From Sciurus carolinensis (taxonomy: Eukaryota > Chordata > Mammalia > Rodentia > Sciuridae): a stretch of DNA of 64,000 nt. Both the position numbers and the translations under genes were made by a program. Every line of letters starts with the position of its first letter. Position 1 is the stretch's first letter. The notes below the pieces were generated by a model, which was not told the DNA's origin, ran no database searches, and saw only the letters and a list, made by a program, of their open reading frames with translations. The stretch covers positions 90,880,581 to 90,944,580 of the forward strand of contig NC_062225.1 of the NCBI RefSeq assembly GCF_902686445.1, in the 5' to 3' direction. Below, piece by piece: positions 23,341 through 35,010 of the stretch.

Positions 23341-24634
23341 GGACAGTTATCCCGGGCATTTTTATGAATTGTCCCTGCCTCTCCAGCTCCAAGTCTGCCT
23401 TCCCCGCTCTGAGTACCATTTCACTTATGGCCATTAAACAGCATCAGCACTTGGCTTTGCCTCAGTTATTGGTGGGATGCGGCTACCCAAGCACCCTGCA
23501 GGCCCATGAGGAGGTGAGCAGTGTGACTCTTCCTCTTAATCTCACATCCACAGAAACGATTCCATCCCGGACACCTTCTCTACCACAACACTCCTTTAGG
23601 TCTTTCACTCGTGTTAAAACTCACTTAATGCTTAGAGCAAAGCTGCCAGGTAGGTCTGTGGCACTCAGAATTTCTAAGTGAAGAGGGTCTGACCTCTGAC
23701 CTCAGCCAGGACACAGACCACACACTTTGCTCCAGCATCTGCTTTTCCACCAGGACGCCCGGTCCTGTTGCTAGCGCAGGGCTTGGCCCACACTCAGAGC
23801 ATGTTTCTGAAAGCAGTTGTTTTACTTAGGGGTTGAACAGGCGCTGATCAAACTCTGTAGCAGTGCATCCAAGTGCATGCCTGAAAGAACTGAACTTAGG
23901 AAGGACAGGAAATAAGAAGACAAGAAGAAGACCGCATTTAGAATGTCTAGAATGTGTTACCCCATCCCTCAAGGACCTCGCCTGCAGATAATCCACCTAG
24001 GAACAGCCTCTGCATGCAGTCAGGGGCTTTTCCTGGCACCTGGACCTCAACCCTCTCACTACAGCTTGGGTAACAATCCAGGCACACTGATGTCATTGTC
24101 TTTTTCCTGGTGATAGTTTCACTCGGGCCTGGAGCTTCTATCCTGTTCTACACTTAGCCTTCAGATTTTATTGTCCTTCTCAGCTATAACATAGGCATGT
24201 CCCCTGGGCTGTTTTTTGAATGAGGCCTGCCCGCCCAAGAAAACAAACGAGATACATGTAAGGTGATTTAAAAATAAAGTGTAAGACTGAAGTTTCTAGC
24301 ACTAACAGATCGATTTTCTGAAATCGCTGGCGTTGGCTGTGTGGACCTTTGCACCCCGCCACGTGCCTCGTTCCCCCCTTGCTGGGCTACGTAACTCCTT
24401 GGCAGCTCTGCTCAATCCTATCTGCTCAGAATTTGTTTTCTATCTCCCTACTAAGTGTAAAGAGACTGTATTCTCTCTCCGCATTCCTTGATGCAGTATA
24501 GGTTAAAAATGTAAAAATAGTTACCCAAGAAATAGCAATTCAACCTCAAAATGCTAGAGAGGAAATGTACAAGATACAGAGAGAAAGCATGTTCTTGCTT
24601 CTCAATTACCTTTCAATAATACCACCAGTTATCC
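23341..24634. other. Unique non-coding sequence
   Basis: No gene or confident repeat is recognised. Confidence 0.4.
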
Positions 24635-25300
24635 TACCAGTGCTATTGAAGCACCTGCTATGCGGTTACGTGTTCTGTTAGGCGACTGGGACAGAGAGAA
24701 GACAGATGAATCCCCCTGTGTGTCCTACTGTATAGAGGACAGTCAGCACAACAGGACAAATTCTGATACTGACAACATAAGAAAATTCCATTCAAGACGA
24801 GAGAAAATTAAACTCGAGATGAGAGAATGAAGAGTTAAAGAAGAGGCGGAGGCTGCTCTCTTGAGAGTTTCCACAAAGATCTCTCTGAGATCAGAAAGGT
24901 AAGAGACTCGTCACGTGACTGTCTGGAACACTGTCTAAACCACAGAACTGCACGCACCCGTCTGTGCTGAGTGGAGTGGGGGTGTTGGGAGAACAGAGGG
25001 AAGATTCCCTGGCGGGGCTGCAGTGCAGCCTGGAGAAGGGCCGGAGGTAGTGGAGGGATCACAGGGAGGGGTCTAGGCGGTAGAGCAGCCTGCAGACCAG
25101 GACGAGGTATTTGCATTTTATTCTAATTGCACAGAGAAGCCAGCTGTGGTAGCAGGTGATTAATCAAGAGTGTGCTATGGTAAGACTCTGTGTTCCCAAC
25201 AGATTGCTCTGGCTATTGTGTGAAGAGTTGTAGGGAGTGGGCTGTGGAGAGGACACTCCAGTATGCAGGGCTGCAGTTGGGAGCAAATCCTGAGAGGAAT
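24635..25300 (-). mobile_element. LINE-2 fragment, minus strand
   Basis: The 5' part reads as the reverse complement of the L2 3' end ('ttgaagcacctgctatgcgg' and a following dialled-down 'acagagagaagacag' block). Further on, 'gaggtatttgcattttattc' and 'gctctggctattgtgtgaag' match the reverse complement of the L2 reverse transcriptase C-terminal region. The order is consistent with one decayed insertion. L2 is an ancient CR1-type LINE and is inactive. Confidence 0.65.
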
Positions 25301-25499
25301 TCATGTTCAGGAGGAGCATCTGCAGAGGAAAAACTAGGCAAACTAGAGGTGTCCAAATATGTTTTCTGCTCCTTCTACATGATTGAAAAGAAACTGCCTA
25401 AAGCAGTAATTATAAAATCATGTTGATGGGCATATACTGTACAAGAATGTCATTTTCATGATACTAGCTCATATGAAGGGGTGAAAATGGAACTTTGTA

Positions 25500-25834
25500 G
25501 ACGAAAAGTTTGCACACAATGAAAATTAAGTAGATACCATGTGGACTAGATGTTATAAATTAAGAAGCTAATTGTAACTTCCAGGAAAATCACTGAGAAA
25601 ACACTTCAAAATATATAGTAGAATAAACAACAAGAAATTTAGAAAGTTCCATAAAATATGTATTTAACATAAAAGAAGTCAAGACAGAGGAGCAAAAGAG
25701 ATTTTAAAGAAGACAAATATCGAAATTGCAGACACAGATCTCACCTTATCAGTAATTACATTTAATACAGATGAATTAAACACTCCAATCAAAAATAAAT
25801 GATGGAAGAAAGGATTAAACAAATGATTTATCCA
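25500..25834 (+). mobile_element. LINE-1 ORF2 fragment, 5' piece of a split copy
   Basis: 'cttatcagtaattacattta' followed by 'atacagatgaattaaacactccaatcaaaa' is a landmark of the LINE-1 ORF2 endonuclease region. It is followed at once by a Tigger transposon. LINE-1 sequence from further along ORF2 resumes after it at about 26655, so the two pieces are one old insertion split by a later one. Reading frames are broken by many stops and indels. Confidence 0.8.
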
Positions 25835-26651
25835 CAGTAGTGTCCATTTATCTGATAATGGACATTCCATGTGTTCAATTACCTGCAGTTAAACACAGTC
25901 CAAAAATATTAAATGAAAAATTCCAAAAATAGATAATGTGTATGTTTTACAGTGCATGGTATTATGATCATTATCCGCCTGCTGCACCTGGATGTGATGA
26001 GCCCTTTGTCAAGCATGTCCACACTGTATATGCTATCCACCTCTTAGTCATTCTGTAGCCATGTCAGCTGTCAGACTGCTGGTGCTCAGGTGGCCTTATT
26101 TTCCATAATAATGGCTTCAAACCACAAGAATAGTGATGCTGGAATTCAGATATGCCAAAGAGAAGCAGTAACATACATCTTTTCAGTGAAAAGTTCACTA
26201 CTGAGAAAAGAAAAAAAAAAGTATGATAAGATTTCCAAAATCTATGGTGAGTGCAAATTTTCTACTTGTAAAATTGTGAAGAGAGTAACATTTGTGCTAG
26301 CTTTGCTGTTACACCTCAGATTGCCAACGTCATGGCTGTGGTGAGTGATAAATGCCTGTTTATTCATGTCATTTCACTTCATCTCTTAGATACCAGCAGA
26401 AGAAGAGGGAAGGACAGTGTGCTCCAATCTGTGGAGAGACAGAGGGAGATCAGATGCTCATAACTTCATTACAGTACATTGTTTCAATTGTTTTATTTTT
26501 TATTAGTTGTTTTTATCTCTTACTATGCCACTTTATAAGCTAAACTTGCTGTGGCTGTGCATGCATAGGACAGTCCACAGTATGCGTGGGGCTAGGTGCT
26601 GCCCAGGTGTCAGGCTCAGGAGCACACCTTCTGTGGACGAGGGGACTGCAG
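25835..26651 (+). mobile_element. Tigger (pogo-type) DNA transposon, Tigger7-like, internally deleted
   Basis: The left end, 'cagtagtgtccatttatctg', leads into an 'aaaatattaaatgaaaaatt' block and a short 5' leader. A decayed transposase start follows at 26111, and a 3' block with 'ctcttactatgccactttataagctaaac' ends in a diverged terminal repeat near 26651. Most of the transposase gene is missing. The element sits inside a LINE-1 and must be younger than it. It was placed by remembered family structure, so the subfamily number is tentative. Confidence 0.75.
26111..26344 (+). pseudogene. Decayed Tigger transposase N-terminus
   Basis: The frame starts MASNHKNSDAGIQICQR and continues through a Lys-rich stretch. 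This follows the N-terminal DNA-binding region of Tigger/pogo transposases, which are relatives of CENP-B, with their helix-turn-helix of the 'psq' type. Substitutions disrupt the helix region, and the frame runs into a stop at 26342-26344. The catalytic DDE/D domain is absent, so no active enzyme could be made. It is a fossil with no cellular function evident. Confidence 0.7.
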
Positions 26652-28119
26652 CACACACTGTCTATGAAGGACACGTGAGGTATACTTCATACCAAAGGCT
26701 TGAAGAGGCTAAAAATAAAGGTGACAAAACTACAGGCCACTAACATGAGGACCATGAGGGAACTGGAGAGGCCATGCTGTCCTCAGACAAAATGGAGTCT
26801 AGACAGAATTGGTAGGGACACTAAGAAGGACATTTCACAAGAACAAAAGGGCCATTCCTTAGGAAAACATGTCTGCCTTGTACCACTAGGCCCCCAAACC
26901 CAAGAGGGAGATGTGGCAGGATTGAAAGAAGAACTGGCCTTCAAGAAACAGTGGCAGACTCAATGGCCCTTTGTCAAGAATGGATATAACAGCTAGGGAG
27001 AAGACAGAAGAGGGAGAAGATAACCCGAGCAGCACCGGGACTCAACTAGATCTGACCAGTAAGTGCAGAACGCACAGACTGTTCTCCACAACAGGTCACG
27101 TGCTGACCCATAAACCAGTCTGCTAAAACAAAGTCTTATTGTTTGTTTACATTGGAATAAAATTAGAAATCAATAACAAAAGGATACTTGGGTAAATATT
27201 TCAAATATGATGAATTTAAATACTACACACCTCAATAACATATGGTCCAGAGGAAAAAGTCACAAATAAGTTTAGAATGTACTCTACATATTTTTTTAGA
27301 ATATACTCAGATTATTGAAAAAGAAACAACATAAAAACACCTCTGGAATATAGCTAAAGCAGAACTGAGTAGGAAAATTATAGATATGAATGCCTTTTTA
27401 AAATTGAAGAGAAATTTCTCATAAACATCTTAATACTCCTCTTAGAAAACTAGAAAAATGAAATAAACAGCAGGAAATAGACATACCAACAAAACCAAGA
27501 GTTGGTACTTGAAAAGATCAACAAAATTGACAAACCAGATTAATCAAAGAAAACAGGGATAAGACTCTTCAGTTTTATAAAAATAAAGAGATTGAATCAA
27601 TAATTGAAGAAAAAGCAAAACACCCCACTTAGAAAATCCAGGCCCAGTTGCTTTGTAAGTTATTTCTACCAGATGTTTAAAATCCTTTACAAGCTATTGC
27701 AAAGCTGAGGTAGGAAGGAAACACTTACCCTCTAGTTTTGAGGTGTTACTCTGATACTAAGACAATGAGACATTGCAACAACAACAACAAAAAAAAACAA
27801 AAACTATAGACCAATATCTTTGTAAAAGCAGATGCAATAATCCTCCACAAAATACCATCAAACTGAGTTCAGAAAATACATAAAATGTGATACACCATGA
27901 CCAACTGGCATTTAACACAGGAATGCAAGGTTGGCTCAACATACCAGAAATGATAAGTGTAATATGCCACATTAATATAATAAAGGGAAAATACCCCATC
28001 ATGATCACACAGAGGACAGGGAAGGATGACAACATTCTACTCCCTTCCACCACAATACTCAGCCACAGGATTAGGGAAAAGCTTGCTCAGCATGATAAAA
28101 ATATCTGTCAACAGAGAGG

Positions 28120-28121
<2 letters not shown>

Positions 28122-28163
<42 letters not shown>
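28122..28163. repeat. (GA)n microsatellite inside LINE-1
   Basis: About 21 GA units grow out of a G/A-rich stretch of the decayed LINE-1. The Arg/Glu dipeptide run in overlapping frames (27887-28214) comes from this repeat. Confidence 0.97.
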
Positions 28164-28165
<2 letters not shown>

Positions 28166-28878
28166 TAAGATAATGCTTAGTGAAGAAAAACTGGGCAAAA
28201 ATGTTTTGCCTTAAATCAGGAACTTTCACTCTCACTACTTTTCTTAAATATTGTAGTGGATGGTCTGGGGAGGAAAAAGAAAGAAATAGAAGTCATCCAT
28301 ATTGGAAAAGGAAAAAATAGTAAAAGAATTTTTTTTTTTGCAGATGGCATGACCTTCTATATTAAAAAATTAAAGAATACATATAGATGATTTTATATAT
28401 AATAATGAGCAATGGTACAAAACATAGGATTAATATAAAAATAATTACATTTCTGCACATAATAATAAACAGGTGAAACATAAAATTAAGAAAACAATTT
28501 CATTTAAAATAGCACCAAAAAGAATAACATAATTAGGATAAAATTTAACAAAACACAAGTCTTGTTTGCTGAGAACTGTAGAAATAAAAGAAAACCTAAA
28601 CAAAATGAAAGACTGCTTTTATTCATGGATTAGGAGAGGTAACATTGTTAAAAATCACAAACTGATCTACGGAGTCAGTGTGACCCATACAAAACTTCCA
28701 GCTGATGTTTTAAATAATAAATTAACAAACTCATCCTGGAATTTGTATGGAGAAGAGACCAAGAATAAGTCAAATAATGTTTAGAAAAAACAAAGTTGAA
28801 GCATTCACATTCCCAAAGCTGACAACAGTGTGGCATTGCATCAGAATAGAGGTACAGAGTCACAGAAGGGATTGAGGT

Positions 28879-29010
28879 TCTGCTTCCTTCTTTGCATAGG
28901 TGGAAGTTCAGTTTTCTATCATTATTTGTTGAAAAACTATTTCCCTATTTAATGTTCTTGATACTTTGTGAAAAATCAACTTACCATGAACATACAGGAG
29001 TATTCCTGAA
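28879..29010 (-). mobile_element. Inverted LINE-1 ORF2 segment
   Basis: This segment reads as the reverse complement of ORF2, including antisense of the 'caacaaatggtgttgggaaa' region. The LINE-1 on both sides reads in the sense direction. The missing sense block is exactly the one found inverted here, so it looks like an in-place inversion of about 130 bp, not a second insertion. Confidence 0.65.
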
Positions 29011-29830
29011 TTTTATTTTGCATTGTCTTCCACAATTAACTCAAAATTCATCAGATACTTAACTATAATACTAAAACTATAAAACTCACAGAATAAAACA
29101 TCAGGGTAGAACCTTGTAACTTTGATTTAGGTGATGGTCTCTTAACTACAACACCAAAAGCCCAAGTGATTAAATTAATTTGGATGGATTTATCTGTGTC
29201 TAAATTAAAACTTTATTTCTAAATATACCTTCAAAATCTGAGGACAGTCTACAGAAAGGCAGAAAATATTTTCAAATCATATATGCGATATGGGACTTGG
29301 ATCCAGAATACATGCATGAATAATTCTTACAGTTCAACAATAAAAAGATGAATAACCTGATCTTTAAACGAAAACGTATTGGAATAGACATATTTCCAAA
29401 GGAGAAAGGCAATCGCAAATGTTGGCGGGGAAGTGGGGAATTTGAACCCTGGTCTACTGCTGGCATAGGAACAAAAGGGCACAATCCTTCTGGAAAGTAT
29501 GTCAGCTTCTGCAAAACATTAAGCATAGAGTTATCACACAGCTCAGTGTCCTGCACAAGAGAACTGAAAACATGTCCACACAAATACCTGGACAACAATG
29601 TTCATGGCCGTGTTCTGGTGGGCAAAGAGGAGGAGCAAACCAAATGTGCATGGACTGAGGAACGGATGGATCGAATGTGCTCCACCCATACAGTGGTGGT
29701 TCATTCAGTCCAAAAAGGAAAGGAGTATTGATATTGCTACCTGTGTGGACCTTGAAAGTACACTAAAAGAAGGAGTCAGCAAAATACTATCACATGATGC
29801 ACAATTCCATTTATAGGAAATGTCAGGCCC

Positions 29831-30054
29831 AGGCGAATCTGTGCCACAGAGTGTGTTGTTGTTGGTGGGGGTTGGTGTGGGAGGAGCCACAGCTACTGCT
29901 GTGAGTACAGGGTTTCTTTGGTGGTGGGGGGGTGGTAATATTAGATAGCGGACAACTGTGTGGATATCATAATTTTTCAACATTGACTTTTATAGTTTAA
30001 AATAATAATTTTTATGGTACATAATCTACATTGCAATATAAACTATTATTTTTT
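29831..30054. other. G/T-rich spacer
   Basis: The stretch is rich in GGTG/GTTG (about 29855-29940) and continues into AT-rich DNA. No gene is seen. Confidence 0.5.
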
Positions 30055-30370
30055 AAAAAGCATGTATTTATTAGCTCACCAGTTGGTAGATCCAGCTGGA
30101 ATCTGGCTGGATTCTCTGCTCAGGGTCTCATAATGTCACAACTGGGGAGTTGGCAGGTGGTGTTCCACTGGAACCTGAGCTCCTTTTACAGGCTCATTTT
30201 TATCCCTGGATTAATACAGGTCTTGGCAGCGAGTAGGTCCCTGTTTCTTTGTTATAGTCAAATAGGGCCACTGTCACTCCAGGGGGCTCCCATTTTCCAA
30301 GCTTCTTTCCCCCATTGTCTCAAAGCCCACGATGGAGAATCTCCTTCTGTAAAACCCCTTGCAAGCTTGG
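30055..30370. mobile_element. MLT/MaLR-type LTR fragment, probable
   Basis: 'ctggctggattctctgctca' followed by 'gggtctcataatg', a 'gtccctgtttctttgttat' block and 'gatggagaatctccttct' resemble a recurrent MaLR LTR arrangement. I recall it as MLT-type but cannot fix the subfamily or strand. Confidence 0.5.
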
Positions 30371-31890
30371 GACCAGATTTTCATGGTGACACCTGTCTCC
30401 TGGCAGGACTCATCAGCCCGGGCCAGTGCTGGCCAGGATGGACTCTCGTTGCTAAAGCTGCTGTGCCATGTGACCCACCCCAGTCAGGGGAGCTTCCACC
30501 CGTTTACAGTCCTGAGCATCCTCAGGACCGCAGGGCAGGAGTTCATCCATCCTCTCTTCCCCCACCTCGGCCCTGTTGCTTTACCTCCTCCTGATGTCTG
30601 CCGATCACTCCAAGCGCTCCTCTTCAGGATCGCCCTGCGGATGTTCTTGAGTACCGCCACACAACCTAACACAGAGAAGAACATTTAATACTGCCCTGAA
30701 AGTAGTTTAGCTGAAAATCCAAGGTGACAGGTCCATAGCCCTCACTCTCAGCCTGGGACATGGAGTGACATCCCTGGGGCTGCTTCACACCTAGTCTAAG
30801 CACGGTGCTGAATTTTATCAGCCTCTAGGAACGGTCCTGTGGCTGTTCTAGGACAATCTTGGTCTCATTTCTCATATTCAGAAACTTAGCACTCAGAATT
30901 ACTTGTGCTTGTATGTAGGTTATGGTGAGAACGTGTGTGGGCGGGAAGACAGATGACTGACAGAAACATTGCTTTATTGCTGCTATTGCTTCACCCTATT
31001 CTGCTCAAAAAATGGGAAATAGCATGGAAGTCAACAGAACATAGTGGAAGTCATCACTGATGTGCACAGTCTGCTGCTGATCTGGCAGCTTCTTGGACCT
31101 GGCCCTCTCTCTCTCTCTTGTTTCCTGTTCCCTACCCCTTCCATTGGGGTGCATTTATCCACCATATGCCTGGAGTTTGAAAGCCTAATGGCAGGGAAGT
31201 CTAATCACAGCCACATGAAGCCCAAAGGGCTTGGCTTAGTAACAAGGCCTCCCTGCAGGAAGCACAGGCCTGGCCAAAGGATCATGATTGACCCAGACTG
31301 TGGTCAAAGAGCACTTCAGCTCTGCACAGGGATTCTATTCACCAATCAGGATCTCAGTTAAAAACCAGGGATCGATGTGTCTTTGAAGAAACGTTTTTGC
31401 CAATTTGGCAAATGGTCTTGGGCTCAGCTCTCCCCATCATGTAATGGAGGCAAATAAAACTAACCCCATTTTTTTGTGAGTTAAATTTAAGGGACATGTA
31501 TTGTTCAGAATATATGTTTACATACAGTTTTAATAAAGAGCAAGCAATGTTTTCATAGATTAGAAAACATCACTATGTGCCAGTTGGGGATTTTATTTAT
31601 GATACATTGTGCAAATCCTAAAACAACACTTTGAGAAACTTCCATACTATTCTTTTGCAAGACAGAAGGGGAAGCTATCCAAATAGCAGTGCTGCTTTCA
31701 AACCCTGATCTTACACAAACAAGCTCTGCAGCCTGCACTTGGCATGGGCTGCTCATTCCCTCCGTCTAGACCACGGGTCTCTGTTTCACTCTGTCACACT
31801 GACTCGTTGCCTTTCCGTAAGCTTCCTAAAGAAATGCTTCATTTTTTTCAAAGAAACTTGAACATTTTACTATTGTGCTTCTTTTTCTAG
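30371..31890. other. Unique non-coding sequence
   Basis: No exon or confident repeat is recognised. A short CT-rich run lies near 31103-31118. Confidence 0.4.
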
Positions 31891-32054
31891 AGGAAATGCC
31901 TTTTATCACCAAAGGTGCACTGACTCATTGGGTAATGCAGAGCGCTGAACACGTGGAACAGGTGCTTTCTGAACAAAACCGTCCAACTGTTCATAATGCA
32001 CCAGTAATTGCAAGTTTTCTTTCTAAAGAAACCCCTCAGAATATTTTCAGATGA
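31891..32054 (+). other. Small open frame after an acceptor-like site, unproven
   Basis: A pyrimidine-rich run ending 'cttctttttctag' is followed at 31896 by an ATG opening a 52-codon frame that stops at 32052-32054. The predicted peptide has a balanced composition (starts MPFITKGALTHWVMQSAEHV) and is not low-complexity. I recognise no family. There is no obvious donor, so if real it would be a terminal exon or a small ORF. A conserved noncoding element is an equally good explanation. Confidence 0.15.
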
Positions 32055-32458
32055 ATATCTCATGTCACTGAGAATTCAGGTGACAAGCGCCTCATTTTCT
32101 TCAAAAAGTAGCTAGACTCATCCTTCAGAGAAATTGCTAAGAAGTACTCAAATCTCCTTCTCAGATCCTTGATCTGTCACCTGTCTTTGAACTTTAATTA
32201 AGGGAAGCCCAGACTCCATCAGAGCTTGGAAGAGAGAAGGGGAAGCAGGGAGTGCCCCAAGAGTCGCTGCTGTATGTCAGTCACCTCTACCGTGTTCTGG
32301 GAACCTTAGGGAGAGGGTGGGAGTGTCTGCCAAGAGGGGAGACTGAAAGCTTGTCCCTACCCCACGGCAGCATGCAAATAAGCGGCTAACACTTGAAGAG
32401 CGCCCAGGAGGTAGGCAGATGTCACCTGGTTCCACCTGACATTGGCTGTGGACCTGTC

Positions 32459-32602
32459 TTCCCTGGTAGGAGCCAGTGCTTCCCTGGGAGGGTCCGCATC
32501 ACCACAGAGACGTGTCTCCATTCTCTCGGAGGGCTGCCCTTCCACTGGGAAGGTCCTTGCTTCCCTCAGAGGTGTCTGCCTTCCCGTGGAGAGCTGCTTC
32601 CC
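32459..32602. repeat. Degenerate ~20-bp minisatellite, about 7 units
   Basis: Units begin near 32459, 32480, 32501, 32522, 32541, 32561 and 32581 and follow a loose consensus TTCCCTGRGAGGGTCTGCC. Unit length drifts from 17 to 21 bp. Identity between units is moderate. Overlapping frames at 32357-32771 reflect the repeat. Confidence 0.65.
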
Positions 32603-33079
32603 TTCCACACTCTGGAGCAGCAGCAATGCTGTGACTTGGGTCTCCCGGCTGAACCTGAAGGTGGGGTAGCGAGCATTTCAACCTAGCCCTGAGACCAAGT
32701 GCTGGTTTAGACCAGGTGGCGTTTTTAATGACTGAAATAAGTTCATTTCTAATGCCTGGACATGATAACAAACTCTGAAACCTGCCCAGTCAGTAAAGGG
32801 AAAAAGCAAACATAGTAATACCTGAGTTCAAAGACAGCAATTGGAGAAAACACAGTTTCTTAACTTTCCTGTCAACGTCAGCCCATGACACTTGGAGCCA
32901 GTCCTGTGTGCTCAGAAATGCCTTCAAATAGAAAATACTCTAGTGGAAACAGTAGATAGGAACACGCCCTCAAAAGTTCTGGATTTCTGTAAAAAAATAT
33001 CGTTTGTATCTACATCCATTTGTCTTCCGATCCTGTCTTCTCTACCCTTCCCCATTTCACTAATCTGTTTCAGTTCAGA
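32603..33079. other. Unique non-coding sequence
   Basis: Nothing recognisable is seen. Confidence 0.4.
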
Positions 33080-33165
33080 ATATTATTGAGTTTCTACTAT
33101 GGATTCAGTACTGTGTTATGGACATACAGGAAGCAGAGGCCATCTAAAAAGAACTGGACTCCAAA
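33080..33165 (-). mobile_element. L2 3' end fragment, minus strand
   Basis: 'attattgagtttctactatg' followed by 'gattcagtactgtgttatggacatacagg' resembles the reverse complement of the L2 3' terminus. Confidence 0.55.
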
Positions 33166-33434
33166 TAGAGATTCATTAATTAAAAAAAAATGGTTTAGTA
33201 ACCATATTAAATATGTCAAAGACTGGATATAAGGTGAATAACACCAAATCTTCAAAATGTTTGTTATAGTCATTTTACTGTTGAAAAATGTCTCTGTCGA
33301 TGGCCAGTGAGGCCCAAACCAGGTTACTGAAAAAGGAAAATAGATAACTTGGTTCATCTAGACATTTTTAAAGCCAGCGATTATGTACTCCTCTAGCAAA
33401 ACAATTAACGTCATTAAAACAGGATGTTAGGACC

Positions 33435-33552
33435 AAAGAATATATTCTGAAGTTCAGGGCCGTGAATTTTAATCTTAGCTCCACATTAATTGCCTATCAG
33501 ATCCTGAGCAATTCTTTTGACATCTCCGAGCCTACTTTCTCATGGATAAGCA
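33435..33552 (-). mobile_element. MIR SINE, minus strand
   Basis: 'gaattttaatcttagctcca' then 'cagatcctgagcaattcttttgacatctc' and 'gagcctactttctcat' match the reverse complement of the MIR core in order. Confidence 0.65.
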
Positions 33553-34424
33553 GAAGGTCTAAGCCTAAACATACATCCCCAGGTTTTCAAAGTCAAGGAA
33601 GTAGTGCTATTTCCTGTTTTGTAACCTACATATTTTAATGCTTATGTTGGGTCTTTTCCATGACAATTCCAGAAGGTAAGCAAATTCACTCATATCAAGC
33701 CTCCCACTGCAGTTTTTCCAAAAGATAAACTGAATTTTAGGGTAACAGATGTTTGCTTATTGTAGGAAGACAGTGCCGTGGAATCCTGGCAGCCTGGGGC
33801 ATTTATTTGTTTCCAAGCAGAAGCATCTGAGACATTCTGATTATTTGTAAGGAGTCATAGGTTCTGTCTGTAAAAATGTGGCCTCTGTCCATTCTGTCTT
33901 CTCCTCAGCATGAGATCACTGTAGCAGTGGTCGTTTAGGGAAAGGTAAATTCAGTAAAGGTTGTTTGAAGGACACCTACCACTGTCAAAAAATATGGCTG
34001 TTTTTAATGAGGCATGCTCTTTTCATCTGAAGTTGCATTTCATCAGCAGGGTAAGTTTTTCAGATAGTTATGTTCTGGGTTCTGCAGGTTAGCTAGCTAA
34101 TCTCAAATGTGATTGGCATGCACAGTCTCTTAAACCTGTCAGGCCACCTTGCAATTAGGCAGAATGCCACCCTAGCAGATGGCATGAATGATGCCAAACA
34201 GCCCATACTCATATCAGCACTGAGCACTCAGAGAATTTCCTCTCGCAGAACGTCAGATTGCGGGTCTGTCGCGCCGTCAGCAATGATGCATTTCATGTTA
34301 CACATTTTGGAAAAAATCATACTGTTTTCATTTATGGCCAGATTTGGAACCAGAGGATCACAGACGCAGAGATACTCAGGGTTAAGAGGTACTTAAAAGG
34401 CAATGAATGCAACACAACTTTTGC
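33553..34424. other. Unique non-coding sequence
   Basis: No gene or confident repeat is recognised. Confidence 0.4.
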
Positions 34425-34500
34425 TGCTTCATTCATTCACTCACGCACCCAGCAAATACTGAACATCCGTGACAAGTTAGACGCCGTCCGCCTATCTACC
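34425..34500 (-). mobile_element. L2-like 3' end fragment, minus strand
   Basis: 'cattcattcactcacgcacc' followed by 'cagcaaatactgaacatccg' resembles an inverted L2 terminus. It is short and diverged. Confidence 0.4.
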
Positions 34501-34879
34501 AAACCATTTGTCCATGCTGTTGCCTAACTCATTTTGGCCACCTCTGCTAACAGGGACCTCACTACTGTCATGCTCATTATCCTTGTTCCCCTCCACTGAC
34601 TAGCTTAATGTTGACAACATCCTCTTACCCTCAACATCCAGATGCAGATCTGCTGCTGTGTATGAATGGGTTCACAGACAAACGCAACCAGTGCAATGAC
34701 TCTGAGTGGAATCTCAAAGTTGGCTAATAGCTTTTCTTGGACTATTAATGACTCACTACTGGAGATTATCATCACCTCACTTTGTTTGCTTTTGATAAAG
34801 TCTAACAACCTTTGCAATTCTAAGAGAGAACAAAAAAAAAGTCTACGATATTGAAAATGTCCTCACTGTGACCTGTGTA

Positions 34880-35010
34880 GTGAGGTGATGCAGGAACAGC
34901 TGTTTCAGTACCAGGTGCATTTAGATCACAAAACTCCATTTACCAGTTTGGTGCCATGGTGAGCTACTTCATCTTCCTGAGGCTTCATGACCTCAGCTGT
35001 GAAGTGGAGA
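34880..35010 (-). mobile_element. MIR SINE, minus strand
   Basis: 'catttagatcacaaaactcc' then 'gagctacttcatcttcctgaggcttcatg' resembles the reverse complement of the MIR core ('cttcatcttcctgaggc' against the usual 'cctctctgagcctcagtttcctc'). Confidence 0.5.

Larger units (their letters stand above)
26655..29830 (+). mobile_element. LINE-1 ORF2 and 3' region, 3' piece of a split copy
   Basis: In order, the segment passes through ORF2 landmarks. These include 'gtctagacagaattggtagg' with the 'acactaagaaggacattt' block, 'aaaattagaaatcaataaca', 'aaaagatcaacaaaattgac', a 'ggaatgcaaggttggctcaac' block, a reverse transcriptase segment with 'tttgcagatggcatgacctt', a thumb-region block and a C-terminal 'aaatgttggcggggaagtgg'. 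Numerous stops and indels break every frame. A GA repeat (28122-28163) and a small inversion (about 28879-29010) lie inside. The insertion is old and inactive. Confidence 0.85.

Noticed and set aside
23010..23681. 223-codon plus-strand frame through a CpG-rich patch
   Set aside because: It begins at GTG, has no domain, and its composition follows local G+C.
29348..29816. Two plus-strand frames of 72-127 codons
   Set aside because: They are pieces of LINE-1 ORF2 3' end and its UTR, broken by frameshifts.
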